DNA of 64,000 nucleotides, taken from contig JACZKP010000092.1 of assembly GCA_014860005.1 (NCBI GenBank), positions 1 to 64,000 on the forward strand, written 5' to 3'. Each line of letters opens with the position of its first letter. The first letter of the stretch is position 1. The notes beneath the pieces are model-generated. The model did not search any database. It worked only from the letters and a program-made list of their open reading frames with translations, and had not been told where the DNA came from. Positions 9,561 through 19,253 of this stretch are shown here, one piece after another. Origin of the DNA: Verrucomicrobiota bacterium (GTDB lineage: Bacteria > Verrucomicrobiota > Verrucomicrobiae > Limisphaerales > UBA11358). Both the position numbers and the translations under genes were made by a program.

Positions 9561-11960
9561 ATGAAAACTAAGTTAGCCACACTATTGTTACTCACCATTG
9601 CGGCTCTGTCCGCTCAAGCCGCGACGAAACCTTCATCGCCGCAGCCGGTCCTTGTTCAAGTCCAGCGAATCTGGGATCAAGCTCCGCATAACGCATTCAC
9701 CGACCTGATTCGGTTCAAGGACCAATGGTTCTGTGTATTCCGGGAAGCCTCGACCCACGGCGTTGCCAAGGACGGAAAAATCCGTGTGATCACTTCAAAG
9801 GACGGTCGCACCTGGCAATCCGCCGCGCTGATTTCGTCGCCCGTGGCTGACCTGCGCGATCCGAAGCTCGCGATCACTTCGGATTCACGACTGATGATCA
9901 CGGGAGCAGGAGCGTTTCCCCAACCGGGACCTTACTTGCATCAGTCGCTGGTCTGGTTTTCAAACGATGGCCGGGAGTGGGACGGCCCAGTCGAGGTTGG
10001 TGACAAGGATGTTTGGTTATGGCGCGTGGAGTGGCATGGCGACACGGCATACGGAGTCGGCTACAGCACCCGGGCAGACCGACGATTCACCCGGTTCTAC
10101 AAGAGCAAAGATGGTCGCAAGTTCGACACGGTGGTCGAGTCGTTAGCTACCGAAGGGTATGCCAATGAAACGGGCATCATATTCGACGGCGACACGCTGC
10201 TCTGTCTCCTGCGGCGGGATTCGGGAACGGCCACGGCCCAACTCGGTCGGGCGGAACCGCCCTACACCCAGTGGACTTGGCAGGACTTGGGCATTCGCGT
10301 CGGCGGCCCCGATATGCTCAAGTTGCCGGATGGCCGGATCGTGGTGGGCGGGAGGTTGTACGACGGCGGGGCGCGGACGGTCCTGTTCTGGCTGGATCCG
10401 GTTTCGGGCAAGTTGACAGAATTCCTGAAGCTGCCGTCCGGGGGGGATACCAGCTATCCCGGACTGGTCTGGCACGAGGACCGACTTTGGGTGAGTTACT
10501 ATTCGTCGCATGAAGGCGGCAAATCCATGATCTACCTGGCGGAGGTAAATCTGGCCGGAAAGCCTGCCAGGGCAGACGCGTCCAAATCCGGCGAGCCGGT
10601 GAAGATCGGCTCGCGGCTCGAACTGCTGCTGGATGATTATTTGATCGAGGACAGCAAGAACGCCGAGTTGCGGCTGCACAAACCGGCCCCGCGGGAAGTG
10701 GTGATCGTTCACGACGCGCCGTGGGAAGGGAACGTGTGCGCGTATCACACGGTCTTCAAGGACGGCGACCTTTACCGGATGTACTACCGGGGGGCGCATT
10801 ACGAAATTGAGACGCGCAAGATCACCCATGAACTCGTCTGCTATGCGGAGAGCAAGGATGGCATCCACTGGTCCAAGCCGGAGTTGGGTCTCGTTGAGTT
10901 CAAAGGATCGAAACGTAACAATGTGATCTGGGGCGGAATCGGCGTGCATAATTTTGCACCGTTCAGGGACCTCAATCCAAACGCGGCGCCGGAGGAAAAA
11001 TACAAGGCGCTGGCCTCCGGTCGCGGGGGACTGTATGCATTTCGTTCGCCGGACGCCATCCGCTGGTCGCTCATGAGCGATAAGCCGGTCATCACCAAGG
11101 GGGCGTTCGATTCGCAAAACCTCGCTTTTTGGGACGTGACGCGGGAACGGTATGTGGATTTTCACCGCGGCTTCAGGGAGGGCGTGCGGGACATTATGAC
11201 GGCGACCTCGTCAGATTTTCTGAAATGGACCGAGCCGGTCTGGCTCGAGTACCCGGAGTCGCCGGACGAGCATCTCTACACGAATCAAATTCTGCCGTAC
11301 CACCGCGCGCCGCATATCTTTCTCGGTTTTCCGATGCGGTTTCTTCCGCAACGGAAAGCGGCGACGCATCCGTTGCCGGGCATTTCGGACGGCGTGTTCA
11401 TGAGCAGTCGAGACGGACGTTCCTTCAAGCGCTGGGGCGAAGCCATTATTCGTCCGGGGCTGCAGGCCGACCGCTGGGTCAACCGCAACAACATGACCGC
11501 CTGGGGCCTGGTCGAAACTGCGTCTGACATTCCCGGAACGCCGCCGGAACTGTCGCTCTATTCCACGGAAGGTTACTACGCGGGCGACGCCGTCCGGCTG
11601 CGCCGCTTCACCTGGCGGTTGGATGGCTTTGTTTCCATGCAGGCACCCTTGAGCGGTGGTGAGTTCACCACGAAACCATTGTTGTTTGAGGGCGAGCCGC
11701 GGAAAGCTTCGGGCAATCTCGAACTGGTGTTGAATTATTCCACCTCGGCCGCGGGAAGCGTCCAATGCGAGTTGCTTGATGCCGCCGGAAAACCTTTGCC
11801 CGGATTTACGCTGGCCGATTCGAGCGCGATGTATGGCGACGCTATCGAGCAAACGGTTTCCTGGAAGGGTCAATCCGACCTGAAGCCGTTGGTCGGCCAG
11901 CCGGTTCGCCTCCGGTTTGTCCTCAAAGACGCCGACCTGTTCGCGTTCCGCTTTCGCTGA
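9561..11960 (+). CDS. Secreted sialidase-like/propeller fusion protein
   Basis: 799 residues with signal peptide MKTKLATLLLLTIAALSAQA. Residues ~25-335 form an exo-alpha-sialidase-like BNR propeller (repeats such as TSKDGRTW, FSNDGREW and YKSKDGRKF). Residues ~345-799 form a second propeller plus sandwich, homologous to the whole protein at 537-2015. The junction lies near RADASKSGEPVKIGSRLEL. It probably acts outside the cytoplasm on glycans. The next operon begins 43 bp downstream and includes a NanM-like kelch protein and an aldolase, so the released sugar may feed that route. A true sialidase would need the Arg triad and a Tyr/Glu pair, which I could not assign, so substrate is open. Confidence 0.8.
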   Translation: MKTKLATLLLLTIAALSAQAATKPSSPQPVLVQVQRIWDQAPHNAFTDLIRFKDQWFCVFREASTHGVAKDGKIRVITSKDGRTWQSAALISSPVADLRDPKLAITSDSRLMITGAGAFPQPGPYLHQSLVWFSNDGREWDGPVEVGDKDVWLWRVEWHGDTAYGVGYSTRADRRFTRFYKSKDGRKFDTVVESLATEGYANETGIIFDGDTLLCLLRRDSGTATAQLGRAEPPYTQWTWQDLGIRVGGPDMLKLPDGRIVVGGRLYDGGARTVLFWLDPVSGKLTEFLKLPSGGDTSYPGLVWHEDRLWVSYYSSHEGGKSMIYLAEVNLAGKPARADASKSGEPVKIGSRLELLLDDYLIEDSKNAELRLHKPAPREVVIVHDAPWEGNVCAYHTVFKDGDLYRMYYRGAHYEIETRKITHELVCYAESKDGIHWSKPELGLVEFKGSKRNNVIWGGIGVHNFAPFRDLNPNAAPEEKYKALASGRGGLYAFRSPDAIRWSLMSDKPVITKGAFDSQNLAFWDVTRERYVDFHRGFREGVRDIMTATSSDFLKWTEPVWLEYPESPDEHLYTNQILPYHRAPHIFLGFPMRFLPQRKAATHPLPGISDGVFMSSRDGRSFKRWGEAIIRPGLQADRWVNRNNMTAWGLVETASDIPGTPPELSLYSTEGYYAGDAVRLRRFTWRLDGFVSMQAPLSGGEFTTKPLLFEGEPRKASGNLELVLNYSTSAAGSVQCELLDAAGKPLPGFTLADSSAMYGDAIEQTVSWKGQSDLKPLVGQPVRLRFVLKDADLFAFRFR

Positions 11961-12003
11961 ACCGTCGGCTGGGATACAAAAGGCGGGCACAATTCAATCG
12001 GTC

Positions 12004-13011
12004 ATGGCAAAGCGAATTCTGATTGTCGGCTGTGGCAGCATCGGTGAACGCCACCTGCGCTGCCTCGCGCGCGGTGAATTGGCGCACCTGACGGTTTGCG
12101 ATCCAAATCCAGGGCTGCAAAAAAAAATCGCCCGAGACTATTCGGTGCCGGTCTTTGCCGGAATGAAGGAGGCGCTGGCCAGCGGGCATTTTGATGGCGC
12201 CATCATCTGCACGCCGGCCAATACGCATGTGAGCATTGCCTTGACGCTATTGCAGCGCAATATCGCGTTGTTGATTGAGAAACCATTGAGCACGAGCTTG
12301 GCCCAATTGGATGAATTGAAGGCGGAAATGGTACACACGGGAAGGTTCGTTGGCGTCGCGTATGTTTACCACTTTGTTCCCGTCGTGCAGGCGGCTCGTG
12401 AGTTTTTACGAGCCGGATCTTATGGGAAACCGTTGCACGTCAGTGTGGTGTCTGGCCAGAATTTTCCAACGTTTCGACCGGCCTATCGTGACATTTATTA
12501 CAACCAACACGATACGGGCGGCGGCGCGATTCAAGATGCTCTGACGCATCTGGCGAATACCGTGGAGTGGTTGATTGGGCCCACCGACAGGCTCTTTTGC
12601 GAGGCGGCGCATCAAGTACTGGAGGGTGTAACTGTGGAGGACACGGTGAGTGTCACGGCGAAAAATGGCCGTACGCTGGTCAGTTACAGCTTGAACCAGT
12701 TCCAGTCACCGAACGAAACGACAATTCAGATGCACTGCGAACGCGGCAGTGTGAGAATCGAACCGCACGAACAGCGCTGGGCCTTTTTCCCTTTCGGTGC
12801 CGAGAAATGGGATGATCGCATCCTGCCGGTCGCACAACGTGACGATCTCTTCACCGCACAAGCAACCGCATTTCTAGCCGGCATTGAGGGAAAGCCCAAT
12901 CCGATCTGCACGCTGGACGAGGCAATCCAGACGCTGAGATTCAATCTGGCCGCGCTGCAATCCGCGCGCACGGGAAGAGCGGTCAGGCTCGCGGACTTGA
13001 GTTCTGAATAG
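12004..13011 (+). CDS. Gfo/Idh/MocA family oxidoreductase
   Basis: 335 residues from the ATG at 12004 (MAKRILIVGCGSIGERH). The GCGSIG nucleotide-binding loop follows directly, and IEKPLST near residue 90 is the family's EKP motif. The family oxidises or isomerises sugars using tightly bound or exchangeable NAD(P). The following symporter starts 5 bp after the stop, so the two are surely co-transcribed. This is the first gene of an operon running to 18971 that looks like a catabolic pathway. The exact substrate cannot be read from the sequence. Confidence 0.9.
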   Translation: MAKRILIVGCGSIGERHLRCLARGELAHLTVCDPNPGLQKKIARDYSVPVFAGMKEALASGHFDGAIICTPANTHVSIALTLLQRNIALLIEKPLSTSLAQLDELKAEMVHTGRFVGVAYVYHFVPVVQAAREFLRAGSYGKPLHVSVVSGQNFPTFRPAYRDIYYNQHDTGGGAIQDALTHLANTVEWLIGPTDRLFCEAAHQVLEGVTVEDTVSVTAKNGRTLVSYSLNQFQSPNETTIQMHCERGSVRIEPHEQRWAFFPFGAEKWDDRILPVAQRDDLFTAQATAFLAGIEGKPNPICTLDEAIQTLRFNLAALQSARTGRAVRLADLSSE

Positions 13012-13016
13012 GGACC

Positions 13017-14558
13017 ATGAGCGAAACCTCCTTCAGTCTCCTCGATTACGGGATCTTCGGCATTTACCTGCTGGCGTCCGTCTCGATCGGATTGCTCTTC
13101 GTCAAGGAACAGAAGGACATCAAGAATTATTTCCTGGCCGGACGCAACATGGGGTTCGTGGTGATCGGAATTTCCATCCTCGCGTCGTTGTTTTCCGGGA
13201 TCAGTTACCTGGCTTCCCCCAGCGAGATTTACACGCACGGGATGGCCTTCTTCTTTGTTTCCCTGAGTTTCTTCATCGCCACTCCGATTGCGACGATAAT
13301 TTTCCTGCCCTTTTTTTACCGGTCGCGTTTCTACACGGCTTATCAATATCTCGAGGAGCGTTTCTCCGTGCAGGTGCGGGTGCTGGCCTCCGCGCTTTTC
13401 ATTGTCCGGGTGCTGCTCTGGCTCGCGCTGGCGACCTACGCACCCGCGCTGGCGCTTGAAGCGGTCACGGGTCTGCCGCTTTGGGTTACCATCGTCTGCA
13501 CCGGAGTCTTCACCACGCTCTACACGACTTTGGGTGGAATGAAGGCCGTCATCTGGACGGACGTGATGCAATTCTTCGTGTTGATGGGTGGCCAGTTGAT
13601 CATTTTGTGGATTGCCGTGAGCCGGGTTCCCGGAGGGCTTGGCGGCGTTATTGATATCGGTCAGGCGAATGGGAAATTCGACGTGGATTTCAGTTTCAGC
13701 CTGACGGCGCGGATCACCTTTTGGGGCGCGATCATCGGCGGGGCTTTCTTGAATCTGGTCCAAATGGCCACGGACCAGGTTTCCGTGCAGCGTTATCTCT
13801 CGGCGAAGAGCTTGAAGGAAGCAAAGCGATCTTTGTGGCTGAAGCTGGCTGTGCTGCTGCCCATGCTGCTGGTGTTTTATCTTACGGGGTTGGCGCTCTT
13901 TGCGTTTTACCAGACCCACACGGATCCTCTGGCCGCGGGGGTGATCACCAAGGGCGACCAGATACTGCCCTATTTTGTGGTTAACGAGTTGCCGCTCGGC
14001 TTGCCCGGCCTGCTGGTCGCCGCCATTTTCGCGGCGAGCATGTCCACGATTTCTTCGGGGATTAATTCGTTGACCTCGGCGACGGTGGTGGATTTTTTTC
14101 AGCGATTTCGGAAAGTCGCCCAGACCGTCTCCGAAGCTGCGCAACTCAAACTTGCACGGGTGCTGACGCTGGCTTATGGGGCATTGGTCATGGTGCTGGC
14201 TTTCCAGGTGCAGAAGCTGGGAACGCTTCTGGAGGCGAGCAACAAAGTCATGGGCATGGTGGGCGGGCCGCTGCTCGGACTGTTCCTCCTCGGCATGTTG
14301 TTCAAGCGAGCCAATGCGCCGGGCGCAGTCATCGGCTGGCTGGCGGGCGTGGGCGTTTTGATACCAGTTTGTTTCTTCAGCGACATTTCCTTCCTCTGGT
14401 ACACGCTGATCGGCGTGATTGCGACCCTGCTCGCGGGTTGGAGTTCAAGTTGGTTGTTTCCTCCACCGCACGCGCGCCAGTTGAACGACCTGAACCGGTC
14501 CAGCGATCACCGCAATGAACCGGCGGACGCGCCAATCGCCGCTGTGCCCTCCAAATGA
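13017..14558 (+). CDS. Sodium:solute symporter (SSS family)
   Basis: 513 residues with about 13 hydrophobic segments. Family features include NYFLAGRNMG near residue 40, LASLFSGISYLASP, TTLGGMKAVIWTDVMQF and AAIFAASMSTISSGINSL, the last matching the conserved core of SSS transporters such as sialic-acid and sugar symporters. It probably imports the sugar or sugar acid handled by the surrounding enzymes, driven by the sodium gradient. Its ATGA overlap with the next gene implies translational coupling. Confidence 0.92.
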   Translation: MSETSFSLLDYGIFGIYLLASVSIGLLFVKEQKDIKNYFLAGRNMGFVVIGISILASLFSGISYLASPSEIYTHGMAFFFVSLSFFIATPIATIIFLPFFYRSRFYTAYQYLEERFSVQVRVLASALFIVRVLLWLALATYAPALALEAVTGLPLWVTIVCTGVFTTLYTTLGGMKAVIWTDVMQFFVLMGGQLIILWIAVSRVPGGLGGVIDIGQANGKFDVDFSFSLTARITFWGAIIGGAFLNLVQMATDQVSVQRYLSAKSLKEAKRSLWLKLAVLLPMLLVFYLTGLALFAFYQTHTDPLAAGVITKGDQILPYFVVNELPLGLPGLLVAAIFAASMSTISSGINSLTSATVVDFFQRFRKVAQTVSEAAQLKLARVLTLAYGALVMVLAFQVQKLGTLLEASNKVMGMVGGPLLGLFLLGMLFKRANAPGAVIGWLAGVGVLIPVCFFSDISFLWYTLIGVIATLLAGWSSSWLFPPPHARQLNDLNRSSDHRNEPADAPIAAVPSK

Positions 14559-15571
14559 CAATGCCGAAAACATCCTATCTGCGGACTCACTACCTCATGC
14601 TCATGGCTGTTCTTATGTCAACACTCCTGGTGCGCGCGACGAAATGGGAAGCCTTGCCCTCGTTGCCGGAGGGCAGTGGCAACTTTGTCTGTGGTACCGT
14701 GAAAGGCGATTTGATTCTGCTCGGCGGCATCGGTTGGAGGGACGACATCAAACAGTGGCGTGATACCATCTGGCGGTTTGATGCCACGGCAACAAAGTGG
14801 ACGGTGGCGGGGAAATTGCCGTCGCCGGTTGCTTACGCCGCCTTCGGCCAGACACAGGAAGGCATTTATTTCGCGGGCGGCAGCGACGGCCAGAAAATGC
14901 ACAACACACTGCACTTCTTGAATCACGCGCTTGAACTGCAACCGGTGGCAAACTTTGCACCACCGCTCTGCTACTCGGGTTCGGCCATTGCGGAGGGACA
15001 GCTTTTCGTCGTGAGCGGGGGGGCGGATCCCAACGATCTCAAGACCCTCACCAATCTGTTCTATGCAGTGAATTTACGGACAGGCAAAACGACGCTCCTG
15101 CCTGAATACCCTGGCGGAAGACTTCTCGTTCCCGGCGCAGCAACGGTTGGCCGGAGCTTTTACGTGTTCGGTGGCGCGACCTGGGATGCCACCGATATTC
15201 GCGCCATCAACACGGATTCCGCCTTCGCCTATTCGCTGGAGGAGAAACAGTGGAAAGCGGTCAAGTCGTATCCAATGCCCGTGCGCGGACTGGCGAGTTG
15301 TGTGTTGGCGGACCGTTACATTCTGCTCGGCGGTGGGTATGGCGAGACGTTCACAGACTTTGCCGTGCTTTATGACACGGAAACGGATTCATATCTGAAG
15401 ACTCAACCGCTCCCCTCCAAGGCCATGGCGAATTTCATAGTAGCCGGCAATTTCATCTACTGGGTGGGCGGCGAACACGCCATGCGGCAACGCAGCGATG
15501 CCGTTCATCGCATCCATTGGAGAACCCTGCTGCGGGAAGCGAAGGCGATGAAATCCAATCCTACCAATTGA
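14555..15571 (+). CDS. Secreted kelch-repeat protein, NanM-like
   Basis: 338 residues with an N-terminal signal-like segment (LMLMAVLMSTLLVRA). Kelch blades are visible as LLGGIGWRDD, YFAGGSDGQ, VVSGGADP, YVFGGATWDA, LLGGGYGE and YWVGGEHAM. Length and blade pattern resemble N-acetylneuraminate epimerase/mutarotase NanM, which speeds anomer exchange of sialic acid before uptake. Here it overlaps the upstream symporter by 4 bp, which fits a periplasmic mutarotase serving the transporter. The substrate need not be sialic acid. Confidence 0.8.
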   Translation: MTMPKTSYLRTHYLMLMAVLMSTLLVRATKWEALPSLPEGSGNFVCGTVKGDLILLGGIGWRDDIKQWRDTIWRFDATATKWTVAGKLPSPVAYAAFGQTQEGIYFAGGSDGQKMHNTLHFLNHALELQPVANFAPPLCYSGSAIAEGQLFVVSGGADPNDLKTLTNLFYAVNLRTGKTTLLPEYPGGRLLVPGAATVGRSFYVFGGATWDATDIRAINTDSAFAYSLEEKQWKAVKSYPMPVRGLASCVLADRYILLGGGYGETFTDFAVLYDTETDSYLKTQPLPSKAMANFIVAGNFIYWVGGEHAMRQRSDAVHRIHWRTLLREAKAMKSNPTN

Positions 15572-15575
15572 AGCG

Positions 15576-16541
15576 ATGACCTTTGCCAGTCCATCCAAAG
15601 AGCTTTCGCTTGCGATGCTGGGAATGATCGAAGGCAACGGGCATCCTTATTCGTGGTCCGCCATCGTAAATGGCTACGATCCCGAAATTATGAAGCGGTG
15701 CCCGTACCCGGTCATTGCGGAGTATCTGGGTAAACAGCCGTTGGAATCGGTGCGTATTCCCGGCGCACGCGTCACGCATATTTGGACGGATCAGCCTGAC
15801 GACGCACCGCTCGTGGCGGCCGCGAGCAAAATTGAGCGCGTCGTTGACGCACCCGAAAGCGTCATTGGAGAAGTTGACGCGGTGATCATTGCCACGGACG
15901 ATGGCCACGATCACGTCCGCCGCGCAAAGTCTTTCATCGAAGCGGGTCTGCCCGTGTTCGTGGACAAACCGCTGGCGACGAATGTCCCCGATCTGAAACA
16001 GTTCATTACCTGGGAGAAGGCCGGAGCCCAAATTCTTTCCACGAGCGGAATGCGCTACATGCCGGAACTCAAGCTCGTGGAGGAGCGCCAGGCTGAAATC
16101 GGTGCTTATCGCTGGATCACCAGTTTCACGTGCAAGACGTGGGAACGGTATGGCATCCACGCCCTCGAACCCGTTTGTGCCTTGCTCGGTCCCGGGTTTC
16201 TGAGTGTGCAAACCGTGCATCAGGAAGGCTCGGACATGGTTCACCTCACGCATCAGAGCGGAGCGCAGGTCACCTTGGCCGCCATTCACGACGCCTACGG
16301 CAGCTTCGGCAGCCTTCACATTTACGGGACTACAGGGCAACTGGCGCTAACCCACAAAGATACCTACACTGCCTTTCGCCGGCAGTTGGTGGCGTTCATT
16401 GACATGGTGCGAACGAAGCGCCCGCCGTTTCCTTTCACGCAAACGGTGGAATTGATGACGGTCATCATTGCCGGCATCCGCAGCCGCGAACAAAATGGCC
16501 GCGTCGTGAAGCTGGATGAAATTTGCCGCGAACTCCAATAA
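15576..16541 (+). CDS. Gfo/Idh/MocA family oxidoreductase
   Basis: 321 residues. The N-terminal nucleotide-binding region is atypical (LAMLGMIEGNGHPYSW rather than GxGxxG), but VDAVIIATDDGHDHV and VFVDKPLATN match the Rossmann domain and the EKP-type loop of the family. The C-terminal part (HLTHQSGAQVTLAAIHDAYG) fits the beta-sheet dimerisation domain. It starts 4 bp after the kelch gene stop. It probably acts on the same imported sugar acid or a downstream keto intermediate. Confidence 0.85.
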   Translation: MTFASPSKELSLAMLGMIEGNGHPYSWSAIVNGYDPEIMKRCPYPVIAEYLGKQPLESVRIPGARVTHIWTDQPDDAPLVAAASKIERVVDAPESVIGEVDAVIIATDDGHDHVRRAKSFIEAGLPVFVDKPLATNVPDLKQFITWEKAGAQILSTSGMRYMPELKLVEERQAEIGAYRWITSFTCKTWERYGIHALEPVCALLGPGFLSVQTVHQEGSDMVHLTHQSGAQVTLAAIHDAYGSFGSLHIYGTTGQLALTHKDTYTAFRRQLVAFIDMVRTKRPPFPFTQTVELMTVIIAGIRSREQNGRVVKLDEICRELQ

Positions 16542-16553
16542 CAACCATTCATT

Positions 16554-17357
16554 ATGAAACTGCGCCCCAGTCGCCTGTTACGCGAACTTCGCAGTGGCAC
16601 CAGTTGTGCCACCGCCAAAATAAACCTTTCGGATCCGCGCATTATTGAATTGTGCGGGCTGGCGGGGATGTCGGCCGTCTGGATCTGCAACGAACACGTC
16701 GGCAACGACTGGTTCAACATCGAGAACCAGGTTCGCGCCGCCAAACTCTACGACATGGACACCATTGTCCGTGTCGCCAAGGGGAGTTACAGCGATTACG
16801 TGAAGCCGTTTGAGGCGGATGCCACCGCGATAATGGTGCCGCACGTGGCGACCGCGGAGGAGGCGCGGCACGTGGTGGAAATGACCCGCTTTTATCCGCT
16901 GGGCCGGCGCGCGCTGGATGGCGGGAATGTGGATGGCGTTTACTGCCAGGTGCCGCTGGCCGACTACATCCGGCACAGCAACACTGAACGCGTACTCATT
17001 TTGCAGATTGAATCGCCGCAAGCGTTGGAGCAGGTGCATGAAATCGCCGCCGTTCCCGGCTTCGATATACTTCTGTTTGGCCCGGGAGATTTCAGTCATC
17101 TGCTGGGCAAGCCTGGGCAAATCAATGACCCCGTAGTGGTGGATGCGCGCAAACGGGTCGCGGCAGCGGCGAAGGCGCACGGTAAATTTGCCATGTCCGC
17201 CGGTGTGTTTGGCTCGCAAACCACGTTGGAAGCGGAGGGCTATCGGGCGTTCAACATTGGAGCGGACGTGATCGGGGTCGGCCAGTACTTCAAGGAGCGG
17301 ATGGCGGAGTTCAAGAATCACATACCACATCTGGCCGGAAGATCCGTGTATCAATAA
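16554..17357 (+). CDS. HpcH/HpaI-family class II aldolase
   Basis: 267 residues. Conserved active-site features are NEHVGNDWF near residue 48 (catalytic His region), LQIESPQALEQ near 145 (metal-binding Glu) and LLFGPGDFSHLLG near 175 (the GPxDxS metal/substrate loop). Family members cleave 2-keto-3-deoxy sugar acids or related keto acids to pyruvate plus an aldehyde. In this operon, after two dehydrogenases and before two SDRs, it is the best candidate for the carbon-carbon cleavage step. Confidence 0.88.
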   Translation: MKLRPSRLLRELRSGTSCATAKINLSDPRIIELCGLAGMSAVWICNEHVGNDWFNIENQVRAAKLYDMDTIVRVAKGSYSDYVKPFEADATAIMVPHVATAEEARHVVEMTRFYPLGRRALDGGNVDGVYCQVPLADYIRHSNTERVLILQIESPQALEQVHEIAAVPGFDILLFGPGDFSHLLGKPGQINDPVVVDARKRVAAAAKAHGKFAMSAGVFGSQTTLEAEGYRAFNIGADVIGVGQYFKERMAEFKNHIPHLAGRSVYQ

Positions 17358-17393
17358 TTTCAACGCGAGACGCGGACCGAACCTCAACGAACC

Positions 17394-18167
17394 ATGTCCA
17401 TTCTCCATCAGTTTGAGTTGAAAAACAAAGTCGTCGTCCTCACCGGCGGTGCGGGTCTCTTTGGACGCCAGCTCACGTTTGCCCTGGCTGAAGCCGGCGC
17501 AACTTTGGTCATCGCCTCCCGTAATCGCGAGAAGCTGGAACAGCTTGCGGCCGAAAAGAAAGGGGTTTCAATCGCCTGTGAACGTTTCGATCAAGGCGAT
17601 GAGAAGTCCATTCTCGATTTGCGCGGGCGGGTGCTGGAAAAATTCGGTCGTGTGGACGGACTGGTAAATAATTCGGTTGTCCGCCCGATGAAGACGGTTG
17701 ATGACGCATTATCCGCGTGGGAGGAGTCTATGCGGGTGAACGCCACCGGCCTATTTCTTATGACCCGTGCCTTCGGTGAAATCATGTGCGGACGGAAAAG
17801 CGGCAGCATCGTCAACATCGGCTCCATTCAGGGAACGGTCGGTCCCAGCCCGGAACTCTACGAAGGCACTGACATGGGTTTGCCGCCGCCGGATTACTTT
17901 TTCCACAAGGGCGGTCTGCTCAACTTGACCCGTTACTTCGCCAGCATTTACGGGAAGGACAACGTGCGGGTGAACTGCGTTTCGCCGGGTGGCTTCTTCA
18001 ACCACCAACCCGAACCGTTCCTCAGCCATTACAACAAGCGCACGATGCTGGGCCGGATGGCGGACGAAAATGATCTTGGCGGAGCGGTCGTGTTTCTCTT
18101 GAGCGAAGCCGCGCGCTACATCACGGCTGTCAACCTGCCCGTGGACGGAGGTTACACCGCGAAGTAA
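17394..18167 (+). CDS. SDR family oxidoreductase
   Basis: 257 residues. The cofactor loop is TGGAGLFG (TGxxxGxG type), followed by LVNNS, the NIGSIQG serine and the catalytic YxxxK seen as YFFHK. It ends with VDGGYTAK, as in classical SDRs. The alcohol dehydrogenase activity probably acts on a sugar acid. It is followed 6 bp later by a second SDR of the same general type, so the pair may catalyse successive or reciprocal oxidations. Confidence 0.9.
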   Translation: MSILHQFELKNKVVVLTGGAGLFGRQLTFALAEAGATLVIASRNREKLEQLAAEKKGVSIACERFDQGDEKSILDLRGRVLEKFGRVDGLVNNSVVRPMKTVDDALSAWEESMRVNATGLFLMTRAFGEIMCGRKSGSIVNIGSIQGTVGPSPELYEGTDMGLPPPDYFFHKGGLLNLTRYFASIYGKDNVRVNCVSPGGFFNHQPEPFLSHYNKRTMLGRMADENDLGGAVVFLLSEAARYITAVNLPVDGGYTAK

Positions 18168-18173
18168 GGGCCG

Positions 18174-18971
18174 GTGCTCATGACCAGACAACCCGCCGAA
18201 ATCTTCAGTCTGCGCGAGAAAGGCATTTGGGTCTTCGGCGGCGCCGGCTATTTGGGGCGCGCCATCGTTTCGATGTTGAGCGCCTTGGAAGCAAATGTCC
18301 TGTGTGTAGATCTGGAAGACCGCGCGCAGGAGTTCGTGGATGCGGCGAATCTTTCTCCGAGGGTGCGGGCAGCGTCGGTGGACATCGGTGATAACGCCGC
18401 GCTCAAGGAGTTCGTCAGCCAAGCCATGACATCCTTCGGCGTTCCGCATGGCCTCGTGAATCTGACCTACGCTTCCACATCGAAGGCGATGTCGGAGCTT
18501 ACCGGCGAAGACTTCGATCGCGTGAACCACGGCGGATTGACCGCGCCCTTCCTGCTGGCCCGCGGTGTTGGGAGCGAAATGGCGAAACTCCGGCGCGGAA
18601 GCATGATTTTCTTTTCCAGCATGTATGGTTCAGTGGCGCCCGATCCAAACATTTATGAACCTCCGATGAACACCAATCCCATCGAGTATGGCGTCACCAA
18701 AGCCGGGATTGTTCAGATGACGCGTTATTTCGCCGTGCATTGGGGGCGCGACAACGTGCGGTGCAATTGCATTTCTCCTGGCCCGTTCCCCAATCCGACC
18801 GTTCAGGAGGATTATCCTGAATTCGTCCGGCGTCTGGCGGAGAAGTCTCCCCTGGGCCGCATTGGCCAACCGGAGGAAGTCGCGGGCGCAGTTGCATTCT
18901 TACTCTCCGACGCGGCTTCCTACATCACCGGACACAATTTGCTGGTCGAAGGAGGCTGGACCGCCTGGTGA
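18174..18971 (+). CDS. SDR family oxidoreductase
   Basis: 265 residues from GTG 18174, or 263 from the ATG at 18180. It has [15 protein letters not shown], the YGVTK catalytic motif and a VEGGWTAW end. It is only moderately similar to the preceding SDR, sharing the fold and the SPGxF region. It is the last gene of the 12-19 kb operon. The following 282 bp contain no gene I can recognise. Confidence 0.9.
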   Translation: MLMTRQPAEIFSLREKGIWVFGGAGYLGRAIVSMLSALEANVLCVDLEDRAQEFVDAANLSPRVRAASVDIGDNAALKEFVSQAMTSFGVPHGLVNLTYASTSKAMSELTGEDFDRVNHGGLTAPFLLARGVGSEMAKLRRGSMIFFSSMYGSVAPDPNIYEPPMNTNPIEYGVTKAGIVQMTRYFAVHWGRDNVRCNCISPGPFPNPTVQEDYPEFVRRLAEKSPLGRIGQPEEVAGAVAFLLSDAASYITGHNLLVEGGWTAW

Positions 18972-19253
18972 TTACGCAAGATTGCCATCGGACGTTAGAA
19001 TCTTTGAGTTGCGACAAACCTGCGCCGGGGGGCAGTGCTGCACGATATTGATCGCGATGGAGGGGGCTGGCCAACTGCGAAGCCATGGTGTAGCCCAAGG
19101 AGGGAGCGCTGAATTCCAGAGTGCGCCGGACGTAGGGCAAGCTTCATCGTTTGTCTATTCGTGATGGCGGATTTGCCGGGCCGCGTGGAGTTATGGCGGA
19201 CGAGTCCGAAAATTCAACTAGGCAGCCGCGATTTGCCCGTTACACTTTCGCGC

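Noticed and set aside
18972..19253. Possible small gene in the spacer after the second SDR
   Set aside because: No frame with start, length and composition of a gene; nothing recognised.
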